This document shows positions 1 through 6,051 of a DNA stretch of 6,051 nucleotides, one piece after another. The translations under genes were made by a program, and so were the position numbers. A model generated the notes under the pieces. It was not told the origin of the DNA. It did no database searches and was given only the letters and a program-made list of their open reading frames with translations. How positions within the stretch are numbered: the stretch's first letter is position 1; every line of letters begins with the position of its first letter. The DNA is from UBA5359 sp028699365 [NCBI: bacterium] (lineage in GTDB: Bacteria > UBP13 > UBA5359), in contig JAQVUQ010000175.1 of the NCBI GenBank assembly GCA_028699365.1, positions 1 to 6,051 of the forward strand, read 5' to 3'.

Positions 1-1
1 C

Positions 2-1270
2 AGCCGCCCGGAGCTGTGGGTAGACCTGGACAGGGAGATGGGACTTTTTCATCGCGGCTATTATGGTGTGCTCAGTGGACAGGCGGGCACTAAGGTATCA
101 GGTGTGCTGCGTTTCGACAGGCAACCGGACGGGACCCTTAATGCCTATACCGAGAACGACCATCTGATAGAGTTGGCCTGGGGCGGCAGCGCCAATGTCG
201 TCCTGGCGGAGACTATGATGAAGCTGGATCGCTGCGGCTTTCTTCCCGGAGGGGAGGAGCGAGCCCGGCAGATGATCAACGCCATCCTGCACTTCAGGGA
301 CGGCGGCTTCCAGGTGCAGCACGGTCCGTGCCGGGGTGCCTGGTGGAATGCATATATAGTTGGGGAAGACCGCTTCTGCAGCCGTTATGGGCGGGACCAT
401 GTAGAGACTCCCAATCAGGGCATTATCAACTACTTTCTGTATCGCCTCCATGCAGCCGGTCTGAGCGATGACCCCGCTGTTACCGAGCGCATCGTCAATA
501 ACTGCCTGACATATCTGTCAGCCGTAGAGCGTCCGGATGGAGGGGTTTACTTTGCCCGTTATACTGACGGGGGCACCGGGGAAAACAGGCAATACGTGCC
601 GTACGAGACGTGCTTTGCCTCCGGCTGTGCCATGGCGGCGCTGTCGTGGCTGTGTGCCTGGAGATTGACCGGTAAAGCGGAATTCAGAGAAAAGGCACGG
701 GTGCTCTTTACCCACCTGGTAGAGCAACATATAGCTTTAAACGAGTGGCGCTTTCTGGAATACGATACCATCGGTGCCGATGCCGTGGCGCCCTCCTGGA
801 TACTGACAGCTCTCTGTGAGGCGCTGCGGGATTTCGATGAACCTGGATGGCGCCAGGCGGCGGATAAGACATTCCGGCTGTTGCTGACATACATCTACCA
901 ACAGGAGCCTCGTCTGGACAACTATCTGGCCAAGGAGGATGTCTGGGGTGGGAGTATGCGCATCAAGGGAGGAATAATCCACGGTTCATCCCCCAACAGC
1001 GCTCAGGGGGCACACGCTGTCCATATCAGGTTTGATTTCCCCCTGGCTTTCAAACAGTACTATGACCTTACCGGAGATCCGGCGGCGTATGCCGCACTTA
1101 TCGGTTACGAGAACTTCGTTACCTGGCACCAGTTCCTGAACGAGAGCCTGCCCATAGGCTTCGGCAGTACGTCCGAACACTGCACCCTTGTTGCCGGCTA
1201 CCTGCAGGATACGGTTCAGGTTAAGCATTCCAATCCCCTGGTCATGCTGGACCTGTTAAAAGAAAAGTAG
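2..1270 (+). CDS. Partial (5' end missing) alpha/alpha-toroid protein, possible glycosidase or polysaccharide lyase
   Basis: The frame is open from base 2 to the TAG at 1268-1270, giving 422 residues. The ATG at 38 is probably internal: the frame continues upstream without a stop, and the purine run CAGGGAG touches the ATG with no spacing for a ribosome binding site. Counting from that ATG, the protein is a series of amphipathic helices with aromatic and Gly-rich turns: ELAWGGSANVVLAE (45-58), GPCRGAWWNAY (97-107), NQGIINYFLYRLHAAG (126-141), PYETCFASGCAMAALSWL (188-205), APSWILTALCEAL (251-263) and VWGGSMRIKGGIIHG (302-316). This periodic pattern is typical of (alpha/alpha)6 or (alpha/alpha)7 toroids such as six-hairpin glycosidases, epimerases and lyases. 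No signal peptide or membrane helix lies in the visible part, but the N-terminus is absent. I do not recognise the family. A carbohydrate role is inferred from the fold and the two glycosidase-like neighbours. No catalytic residue can be named with confidence. Confidence 0.85.
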   Translation, partial: SRPELWVDLDREMGLFHRGYYGVLSGQAGTKVSGVLRFDRQPDGTLNAYTENDHLIELAWGGSANVVLAETMMKLDRCGFLPGGEERARQMINAILHFRDGGFQVQHGPCRGAWWNAYIVGEDRFCSRYGRDHVETPNQGIINYFLYRLHAAGLSDDPAVTERIVNNCLTYLSAVERPDGGVYFARYTDGGTGENRQYVPYETCFASGCAMAALSWLCAWRLTGKAEFREKARVLFTHLVEQHIALNEWRFLEYDTIGADAVAPSWILTALCEALRDFDEPGWRQAADKTFRLLLTYIYQQEPRLDNYLAKEDVWGGSMRIKGGIIHGSSPNSAQGAHAVHIRFDFPLAFKQYYDLTGDPAAYAALIGYENFVTWHQFLNESLPIGFGSTSEHCTLVAGYLQDTVQVKHSNPLVMLDLLKEK

Positions 1271-1312
1271 CACTGTCTGCGCAAGATAGGCTATCACGGC
1301 GGAAAACAGTTA

Positions 1313-1341
1313 TTGACAAAGGTAACGCTTATACGTATACT
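1313..1341 (+). promoter_or_regulatory. Sigma-70/sigma-A type promoter for the 889-residue gene
   Basis: A perfect -35 box TTGACA (1313-1318) is followed by a 17-base spacer and TATACT (1336-1341), one mismatch from the consensus -10 box. Transcription would start near 1348, giving a leader of about 100 bases before the ATG at 1446. The promoter lies in the gap after the upstream stop codon, so the downstream gene can be transcribed on its own. Seen directly in the sequence; activity is inferred. Confidence 0.75.
1330..1339. promoter_or_regulatory. 10-bp palindrome overlapping the -10 box, possible operator
   Basis: TATACGTATA is a perfect 10-base inverted repeat. It covers the last six bases of the promoter spacer and the first four bases of the -10 box TATACT. 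A protein bound here would block RNA polymerase, so it is placed like a repressor site. It is short and AT-rich, and no regulator gene is in the window, so chance is possible. Confidence 0.25.
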
Positions 1342-1431
1342 TGATTTATCGGTACAGTTGACTGATCCAGATTGGCGATTGTTGCGTGAACAGAAGAAGG
1401 TAATGCTGATCTACGGAAAGCATCGTTATGT

Positions 1432-1437
1432 GGGAGG
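1432..1437 (+). promoter_or_regulatory. Ribosome binding site that fixes the start at 1446
   Basis: GGGAGG lies 8 bases before the ATG at 1446. The alternative ATG at 1428 lies upstream of this site and has only a poor purine stretch in front of it, so 1446 is the better start. Confidence 0.8.
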
Positions 1438-1445
1438 AATTACGT

Positions 1446-4115
1446 ATGATTTTTAATGATCTGCAGGAATGCATATCTATACTGGATATCGCTTCGGAAA
1501 GCGTATTCCGGCTGCCGGCTGTATACGACGCCGATAAGGGGGGGCCGGTCGAGCTGGATGAGATGGATGTACAGATCGATTCATTGCAGGAAATGCTTCC
1601 CGGCGTACATATTATGACGGTGCGAGTATCCAATACGGCTATTGTAGCCAAGCGATTGGAAATCAGAGTGGGTTTTGAGCTGGCGGATTACAGTGGTCTT
1701 ACATATTGGGATGGTGTGAGCAGCGTTCTTCTAGAGGAGAGGCTGCCGGTAAAATACGCTTGTAACGCCGATCCATATGAAGGGCCGGTTTATCCTCTGC
1801 CTGATAAGTTCCATCCGAAATCCTGCGAACAAACCTTTGTGAAAGAGGATGTAGAGAACATCTGTGATGAGTTCAGCGGTATTCAGACCCTGTGCCAGTT
1901 TCCGGCTGCTGCTCTTTATGATGCGGAGCAATGCCTGGGGATCGGTCTCGATCCTCGCCTGGATTTCAGTTATTTCTCTTCCGGAATAGCTCCCGGTGCA
2001 GACGGTTTCTACTTTTCGGTCAAGACGGTTCTGGAAGCGGGAGAGAAGGATGTACCGGTAAGGCTGCTGGTAATTAAAAGCCGTGGCAGCTACGGGTATC
2101 GGCATGTCCTGGATGCATATTATCGTTCATTCCCGGAAGTCTATTCTTACCGAAAAGATATAGATCCTCGTTTCTTCGGGCCGGCTGAGACCTTTCCCTG
2201 TTACCATGCCCCTGAATGCGGCAGCATTGTCCTGGAGGAGTTCCGGCGTTATTACACCTCGTGGACTCTCTCCATATTCGAATGGGTAATGGATGGAGGC
2301 TTCGGGTTTTATCTTGACAAGGCCTGGGTAGGAGAGGACTTCCTCTCGGTATTCCGGGACGATATTCTGAAAGATAGAACCCTTGATGAAGGCAACGGCC
2401 TGATAGCTGTGGGCAACCGGCGTTTAACCGGTCAGTGCGCCGTGAGTAACGGCCTGACCTATGAAAACGCCGACTGGCGGGTTATGGCCGAACAGATGCC
2501 CGATTCCATCCTGATTCGCAGCAACGGCCGGCCCAACCGGCGCCTGAGCAATATGAGCGGAGACGCATGCGTAGCTTTCGTAGGCGCCAATAGTTACTGG
2601 GATTTTCTGAAAAACAACATCGCTCGTGCTGTGGCTGAATATAAGCCCGACGGCCTTTACGTTGATAATTGCCAGGGGCCCCGTCCTAATTTCAATTCTG
2701 CCGTACCTAAGATACCGGCCCGTGCTTTCACCGATGGCAAAGATTACGTTACACAGGGATATGGACATGCCCTGTTGTTGAAATATATGCGCTCTTTCAA
2801 TACCGCCGCCGGCCGGAAAATGGCTACTCTGGCCAATACTCCCGGTGATTATATTGTATGCCGGGAAACCGATACGGCAGTTATCGAGGGTGGAAGCTGG
2901 TTGGGCAGCGACAGTTGGAGCCGGGGGTTGAGGCATCTGTTCGGGAAGAAACCCATAGTGCAATGGGGCCCCAAGGGGTTTCCCGGCTGGTTTGACTATG
3001 ATGAGGAGGCGGCTGAAGCTGTAGTGGACAGGCACGTTTGTCTGGCCAGGCTCTTTGCCGTAAACACGGGTTGCCTGCTGAACACGGCTCACACGGTACG
3101 CGGCTATTCAGATACCATGGCCTGGATGCCGCTGATAATCAAGCTTGCCGGGCTTGGCTGGGAACCGGTAACAAAGGCAATGACGGATAACCGATCGTTG
3201 AAGATCGAGCGTTTCGGTGATAACTCTTTCTCCGTCGTGAATTTTACCGAGGAGCGCCAGTGCGGCAGCGCCGTTATATCGAGGCAATCGAAAAGCGAGC
3301 CGCTTTTTGTCTACCGTCTTCTGGTGCCTGAAAACGTTCCGGCACGAAACGACCTTCTGGCGACAGAGAGCCGGTTAGCGATGGGTCTGGCGCCCTTGTC
3401 CGCCGTGGTAATCCGGCCCGCTCTGGGACTTCGGCCGGCGGAAGACCGGCAGTGCCGTGCCGTGGTAACATCAGCCGGTGACGGCTTCTGCGAAATAACG
3501 ATAACCGGTCTTGACAGTAAAACAGAAGCGGTTATTCCGGAAGATGACGACTGGATATTGACGCTGATAACGGCTGACGGATGTGTTCTTGACTGGGAAA
3601 GAGACAGCTCAGGTGTGCCGGTAGTTGTGCTGCCGGCAGTATCTCCCGGCGAGGAATTATGCCTGCGAATAGAGTACAGGCACCGCATTTATGTAGACAT
3701 AGAGGCAGTCAAATCATTCTCCTGGATGAAAGACGATAGCCGTCCGGACTTTTCGGCAGTCTGTCCCGACCCGCAAGAGATGTCCTGCAAGTTGCAGGTA
3801 GAGCGGCTGGAGGCATACTTTCGCTACTACCTGGCCGAGAAGCGGATGGAAGAGCTTCCGACGGAGAAGCTTTACTCCTTTGATCACGGCAACCATGACA
3901 GTCGCATGACGTTGAGAGTTGCACATTACGCCCCTGAGTTCAATATCGCGGTCCGCAGTAACGTTGCCGGCGGCGGAGGGCAGGTAATACTGGCATCCGT
4001 TTCTCAGATGCAGTGGATGGAGGATAATCTGTCGGGATTTCATCCCGAGGGCGATGGGGTGTATGCCTGTCAGGGCAATCTTATCGTCTATGCTGCCTCA
4101 ATCGAGGCCATGTGA
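1446..4115 (+). CDS. Large multidomain glycoside-hydrolase-like protein, probably cytoplasmic
   Basis: The gene encodes 889 residues from ATG 1446, chosen for the GGGAGG site; the longer form from ATG 1428 has 895. It begins MIFNDLQECISI, with no signal peptide or membrane segment. Residues below count from 1446. About 1-215 are beta-strand rich with YWDG (87-90), like the N-terminal sandwich of many glycosidases. About 245-575 look like a (beta/alpha)8 barrel. It includes a segment ending in PDGLYVDNCQG (401-411), where Asp407 sits as a catalytic Asp would at a strand end, and later CRETDTAVIEGG (472-483), where Glu474 or Glu481 could be the acid/base. About 585-660 resemble a C-terminal beta-sandwich (NSFSVVNFTEE), and about 665-745 are a further beta-rich segment. 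About 755-889 match nothing I recognise. The YxxDGxYxDN pattern recalls poorly characterised glycosidase-like families (GHL6/DUF6259-like) and, less closely, the YDNC motif of GH27. Family and substrate are unassigned. It has its own promoter 5' and a 212-base gap 3'. Confidence 0.9.
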   Translation: MIFNDLQECISILDIASESVFRLPAVYDADKGGPVELDEMDVQIDSLQEMLPGVHIMTVRVSNTAIVAKRLEIRVGFELADYSGLTYWDGVSSVLLEERLPVKYACNADPYEGPVYPLPDKFHPKSCEQTFVKEDVENICDEFSGIQTLCQFPAAALYDAEQCLGIGLDPRLDFSYFSSGIAPGADGFYFSVKTVLEAGEKDVPVRLLVIKSRGSYGYRHVLDAYYRSFPEVYSYRKDIDPRFFGPAETFPCYHAPECGSIVLEEFRRYYTSWTLSIFEWVMDGGFGFYLDKAWVGEDFLSVFRDDILKDRTLDEGNGLIAVGNRRLTGQCAVSNGLTYENADWRVMAEQMPDSILIRSNGRPNRRLSNMSGDACVAFVGANSYWDFLKNNIARAVAEYKPDGLYVDNCQGPRPNFNSAVPKIPARAFTDGKDYVTQGYGHALLLKYMRSFNTAAGRKMATLANTPGDYIVCRETDTAVIEGGSWLGSDSWSRGLRHLFGKKPIVQWGPKGFPGWFDYDEEAAEAVVDRHVCLARLFAVNTGCLLNTAHTVRGYSDTMAWMPLIIKLAGLGWEPVTKAMTDNRSLKIERFGDNSFSVVNFTEERQCGSAVISRQSKSEPLFVYRLLVPENVPARNDLLATESRLAMGLAPLSAVVIRPALGLRPAEDRQCRAVVTSAGDGFCEITITGLDSKTEAVIPEDDDWILTLITADGCVLDWERDSSGVPVVVLPAVSPGEELCLRIEYRHRIYVDIEAVKSFSWMKDDSRPDFSAVCPDPQEMSCKLQVERLEAYFRYYLAEKRMEELPTEKLYSFDHGNHDSRMTLRVAHYAPEFNIAVRSNVAGGGGQVILASVSQMQWMEDNLSGFHPEGDGVYACQGNLIVYAASIEAM

Positions 4116-4170
4116 GAGATAACGCATGCTTTTCTGCGCTGTCTGGATACCGTTTTTCCGCTTACCGGCC

Positions 4171-4194
4171 GGCAGCGCTGGCGGGAGCGCCGTC
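4171..4194 (+). other. GC-rich hairpin downstream of the 889-residue gene
   Basis: GGCAGCGCT (4171-4179) pairs with AGCGCCGTC (4186-4194) across a 6-base loop. The 9-position stem has one G-U pair and one A-C mismatch. It starts 56 bases after the stop codon. No T-run follows, so it is not a standard intrinsic terminator. It could protect the 3' end of the mRNA or mark a Rho-dependent end. A T-run (4153-4157) lies before it, on the wrong side for + strand termination. Confidence 0.4.
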
Positions 4195-4236
4195 ATATGA
4201 AAGCCGCGTTCTGGAATCTGCATATACACGCATAGT

Positions 4237-4261
4237 GGGAGGTGGTGTTATGCTTGCCTGA
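4237..4261 (+). promoter_or_regulatory. Strong ribosome binding site with a three-codon minigene (M-L-A-stop)
   Basis: GGGAGG (4237-4242) sits 7 bases before ATG 4250, better spaced and closer to consensus than the site before the real start at 4328. Yet the frame ends at once: ATG CTT GCC TGA (4250-4261). It lies 66 bases before the start of the secreted protein. It may be a leader minigene, a relic of a lost gene start, or chance. Confidence 0.3.
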
Positions 4262-4315
4262 CACTCAAAGGTACTTCGGCTGACGGTTTGACTACAGGTA
4301 GACAAAATATGAGAG

Positions 4316-4324
4316 AGTGGGTGA
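4316..4324 (+). promoter_or_regulatory. Variant ribosome binding site for the GH39-like gene
   Basis: AGTGGGTGA matches the extended Shine-Dalgarno sequence AGGAGGTGA at seven of nine positions. Its GTGGG core ends 6 bases before ATG 4328. An in-frame TGA at 4322-4324 rules out any start further upstream. Confidence 0.5.
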
Positions 4325-4327
4325 ATT

Positions 4328-6051
4328 ATGTTAAGAAAGATATTGTTTCAATTGATATTTGTTATTTCCATTGTATCTTTTTGCTGCACCGGTGCCTTTG
4401 CCGTAAGCTTTCAGGTTGATGCTCAATCCCCGTATTCTCAGTATTGGAACGTTCCGGCTAATCAGGCGTATCCTTATGTGGACTTCTCGGATATGCAGAG
4501 TATTCTGCCCCCCATTCACGGCGTAGTGGCCTGTTCAGACTCGCCGGGACTGATCGCCGGTTTTGAGGACGATTTGAAGTTGGCCTATGACAAGGGGGAT
4601 ATGGGAAAGCCTTACGGCAGGATCCCATTTCAGGCAGCAGGTTTTTATTACAATACAAGCACACAGACTGTAACAAATACCTCAGTATACAGCGTATATA
4701 ATGACAGAATCGATGCCATGAAAGATCGGGGGCTTGAGCCGTGCTTCATGGTCTTGTCCTTCACGCCGCACGATGTGCGCACCAGCCCCAGTTCTCCTTC
4801 GTGCTGGCCGGATTATATTACTTATCCTACGGACCCCATATTTGATGGGACACATCCGGGTTGCGGCTCGTACGTGCTGCCCTTCGGTCATTTCGACGAT
4901 GTAAGGGAGTTCTACAGGATTGTTGCGGCAACTTTCAGGGGCAGGGTGGACCACTGGCAGATAGGCGGAGAGAGCATGGGAATCCTTGCTCCCGGATGGG
5001 ACGCCGCCTGGGGGAGTCTTATGTCCGTCAGAGATCAGTATTTCTCCGTGCAGGGCTTTTTCGAATATTACAGGCATGCGGTGGAGGGTATTCTGGAGGG
5101 CAATCCTGATGCCACTGTCGGCTTCTGCGGTTTCTGCGGCGATGATTACAAATTACATAGAATGCAGGTCGATCATCCCGCTTACTATAACTATATGATC
5201 GGTTTGCTTGATCCCAACAGTCCTTCTTATAACGCAGACATAGAGTTCCCGTATCTGGCTCTCTTCCTGGATTACTGTGCCGATAATACTATGACCGTTG
5301 ACAGTATTATCTATGACAGCACCCGGGTGGATTTTGTTTCCTGGGATTTCGATGACAGCGTAGGCATGATTGCCTGGGATTCCACTCAATCGCCGCAGTA
5401 CTATCTTAACGGAAACCGGATACCACAGGGAACAAGCGTCTACAATCTGCAAGGTTCGGCGCTTGATATAGACAAGGTGGCCAAGGCTATAATCAATGCT
5501 CGGTATGAAAGACGTTACCTGGCCAGAGACAGCAGAACGTCTACCTTGATGGATGCGGAATTCCCCATCATCTCGGCCAGATACGAAACGTCGATAGAGA
5601 GAACTTTGTCGCTCACCAGGAATTACCAGGCTACGGCCGCCATGGCCACCTTGAAGCAGTTGATCGATGCCGGAGAGACGCGGGCGCAGTTTTACGCCGA
5701 GACCTTCGGTAATACCGGCGCAGCCGGATTGAATTACCGGGGGCTGATAAAGCCGTTCAACCTGGACCCGCCGCCGGTTGATCCGGCTGATCTGGTCAGA
5801 CTCAATCCGGCTCCGGAGACAAAGACACCGTTGTTCTTCCTTTATCAGATGTATAACAAGATGTGCTCCGGCAGGCTCAACGTCACAGGCGGCTTTGAGG
5901 ACGGCAACAACGGCTCCGTCAGCATGATAGCCTCCAGGAGTGCCGACAACAAGAAGGTAACGCTGCTCTTCTGGAACTTCTCGCCGCAGACGCAGACTGT
6001 CGATATCGACGTCACCAACCTGCCCTTCAGCAAAGGCCTGTACGAGTATTA
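4328..6051 (+). CDS. Secreted GH39-like glycoside hydrolase (clan GH-A), 3' end beyond the window
   Basis: An open frame runs from ATG 4328 to the window end, giving 574 residues with no stop. The start is fixed by an in-frame TGA just upstream and by the signal peptide: Lys/Arg at 3-4, a hydrophobic core (5-18), and AFA (23-25) as the likely signal peptidase I site. The mature part follows the order of GH39 beta-xylosidase/iduronidase-like enzymes. NDRIDAMKDRGLEPCFMVLSF (125-145) matches their 'yNxxxiDxixDxLxxxGlxP' helix and strand, followed by TPHDV. Glu215 in WQIGGESMG (210-218) is at the acid/base position. VDFVSWDFD (334-342) is the next conserved strand. Glu411 in MDAEFP (408-413) is a candidate nucleophile. 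PLFFLYQMYNKM (501-512) leads to a C-terminal beta-domain with VTLLFWNFS (544-552). The family usually has NEP around the acid/base and a His in the 'DFxSxHxY' strand; here these are GES and Asp. Eight cysteines in the mature part suggest disulfides in an exported protein. It probably cleaves a cell-surface or external glycan, but the substrate is unknown. An exopolysaccharide-processing role is also possible. Confidence 0.85.
   Translation, partial: MLRKILFQLIFVISIVSFCCTGAFAVSFQVDAQSPYSQYWNVPANQAYPYVDFSDMQSILPPIHGVVACSDSPGLIAGFEDDLKLAYDKGDMGKPYGRIPFQAAGFYYNTSTQTVTNTSVYSVYNDRIDAMKDRGLEPCFMVLSFTPHDVRTSPSSPSCWPDYITYPTDPIFDGTHPGCGSYVLPFGHFDDVREFYRIVAATFRGRVDHWQIGGESMGILAPGWDAAWGSLMSVRDQYFSVQGFFEYYRHAVEGILEGNPDATVGFCGFCGDDYKLHRMQVDHPAYYNYMIGLLDPNSPSYNADIEFPYLALFLDYCADNTMTVDSIIYDSTRVDFVSWDFDDSVGMIAWDSTQSPQYYLNGNRIPQGTSVYNLQGSALDIDKVAKAIINARYERRYLARDSRTSTLMDAEFPIISARYETSIERTLSLTRNYQATAAMATLKQLIDAGETRAQFYAETFGNTGAAGLNYRGLIKPFNLDPPPVDPADLVRLNPAPETKTPLFFLYQMYNKMCSGRLNVTGGFEDGNNGSVSMIASRSADNKKVTLLFWNFSPQTQTVDIDVTNLPFSKGLYEY

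Larger units (their letters stand above)
1313..1456 (+). other. Doubtful small reading frame overlapping the start of the 889-residue gene
   Basis: A TTG at 1313 opens a 47-codon frame that stops at TAA 1454-1456, 11 bases into the downstream gene. An internal ATG at 1403 would give only 17 codons, MLIYGKHRYVGGITYDF, with GAAGG too close in front. If transcription starts at the predicted promoter, only the ATG 1403 version lies within the mRNA. Ribosomes finishing there would stop just past the downstream start, which could couple translation. Nothing in the peptide is recognisable, so it may well be chance. Confidence 0.15.
4116..4327. other. Intergenic region of 212 bases without a convincing gene
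   Basis: This gap holds a GC-rich hairpin (4171-4194), a strong ribosome binding site leading to a three-codon minigene (4237-4261), and short frames such as ATG 4126 to TGA 4200 (24 codons) with a GAGAG stretch in front. I see no U-tract terminator. The only -35-like box is TTGACT (4288-4293), which lacks a -10 box at a proper distance. Whether the downstream gene has its own promoter cannot be settled here. Confidence 0.5.

Noticed and set aside
1272-1310. ACTGT/ACAGT inverted repeat after the first gene as a terminator
   Set aside because: The stem is only 5 bases with a loop of 29 and no T-run, so it is not a credible terminator.
1403-1423. ATGCT/AGCAT stem in the leader as a riboswitch element
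   Set aside because: A single 5-base stem with an 11-base loop and no further conserved structure gives no support for a riboswitch.
2424-3092. 222-codon frame on the minus strand
   Set aside because: It lies wholly inside the 889-residue gene on the other strand and its translation has no recognisable domain. The + strand protein is far more convincing.
4126-4200. 24-codon frame after the large gene, ending in an ATGA overlap with a second 12-codon frame
   Set aside because: The initiation signal is weak (GAGAG), the length is within chance, and part of it is the GC-rich hairpin.
4288-4313. Possible promoter TTGACT with an AT-rich TATGAG downstream
   Set aside because: The spacing is about 14 bases and the -10 box is poor. 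Transcription from it would start at or beyond the ribosome binding site of the gene.
4328-4402. Lipoprotein signal (Cys19 or Cys20) in the secreted protein
   Set aside because: The residues before each Cys (Ser-Phe-Cys-Cys) do not fit a lipobox, while AFA at 23-25 fits a signal peptidase I site well.
4201-4416. 72-codon open stretch on the + strand, including ATG 4309
   Set aside because: It overlaps the signal peptide region of the secreted protein in another frame. It has no good ribosome binding site, and its translation is rich in Cys and His without recognisable features.
4682-5077. 131-codon frame on the minus strand
   Set aside because: It lies opposite the GH39-like gene, whose family motifs in this stretch are clear.

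Overview
The window reads as a bacterial chromosomal or large-contig segment of moderate GC, with all genes on the + strand. Bacterial signals are a close match to a sigma-70/sigma-A promoter and strong Shine-Dalgarno sites. The taxon cannot be fixed from this sequence. There is no rRNA, tRNA, CRISPR array, transposase or phage gene. Three large proteins fill most of the window, and all look concerned with carbohydrate.

Layout: (1) Bases 2-1270 hold the 3' part of a gene whose frame is open to the left edge. Its product looks like an all-helical (alpha/alpha)-toroid protein of the six-hairpin glycosidase or polysaccharide lyase kind. (2) Bases 1271-1445 are a gap with a near-consensus promoter (1313-1341), a 10-bp palindrome overlapping the -10 box, and a strong ribosome binding site. 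(3) Bases 1446-4115 encode an 889-residue protein without a signal peptide, built like a multidomain glycoside hydrolase: beta-rich N-terminus, probable (beta/alpha)8 barrel with a DGLYVDN strand, and beta-rich C-terminal domains. (4) Bases 4116-4327 are a gap with a GC-rich hairpin and a strong ribosome binding site that leads only into a three-codon minigene. (5) From 4328 to the right edge runs the 5' part of a secreted glycosidase that resembles family GH39 (clan GH-A) from end to end. It is truncated by the window.

A reasonable reading is a locus for breaking down, trimming or making a polysaccharide. The third protein would act outside the cytoplasm. The second seems to act inside, unless it is exported by a route that cannot be seen here. 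The second gene has its own promoter, so the genes need not form one operon. Substrates cannot be read from the sequence. The more unusual points are non-canonical residues at the expected catalytic positions of the GH39-like protein, the unassigned family and C-terminus of the 889-residue protein, and the odd small reading frames and control-like elements in the two gaps.
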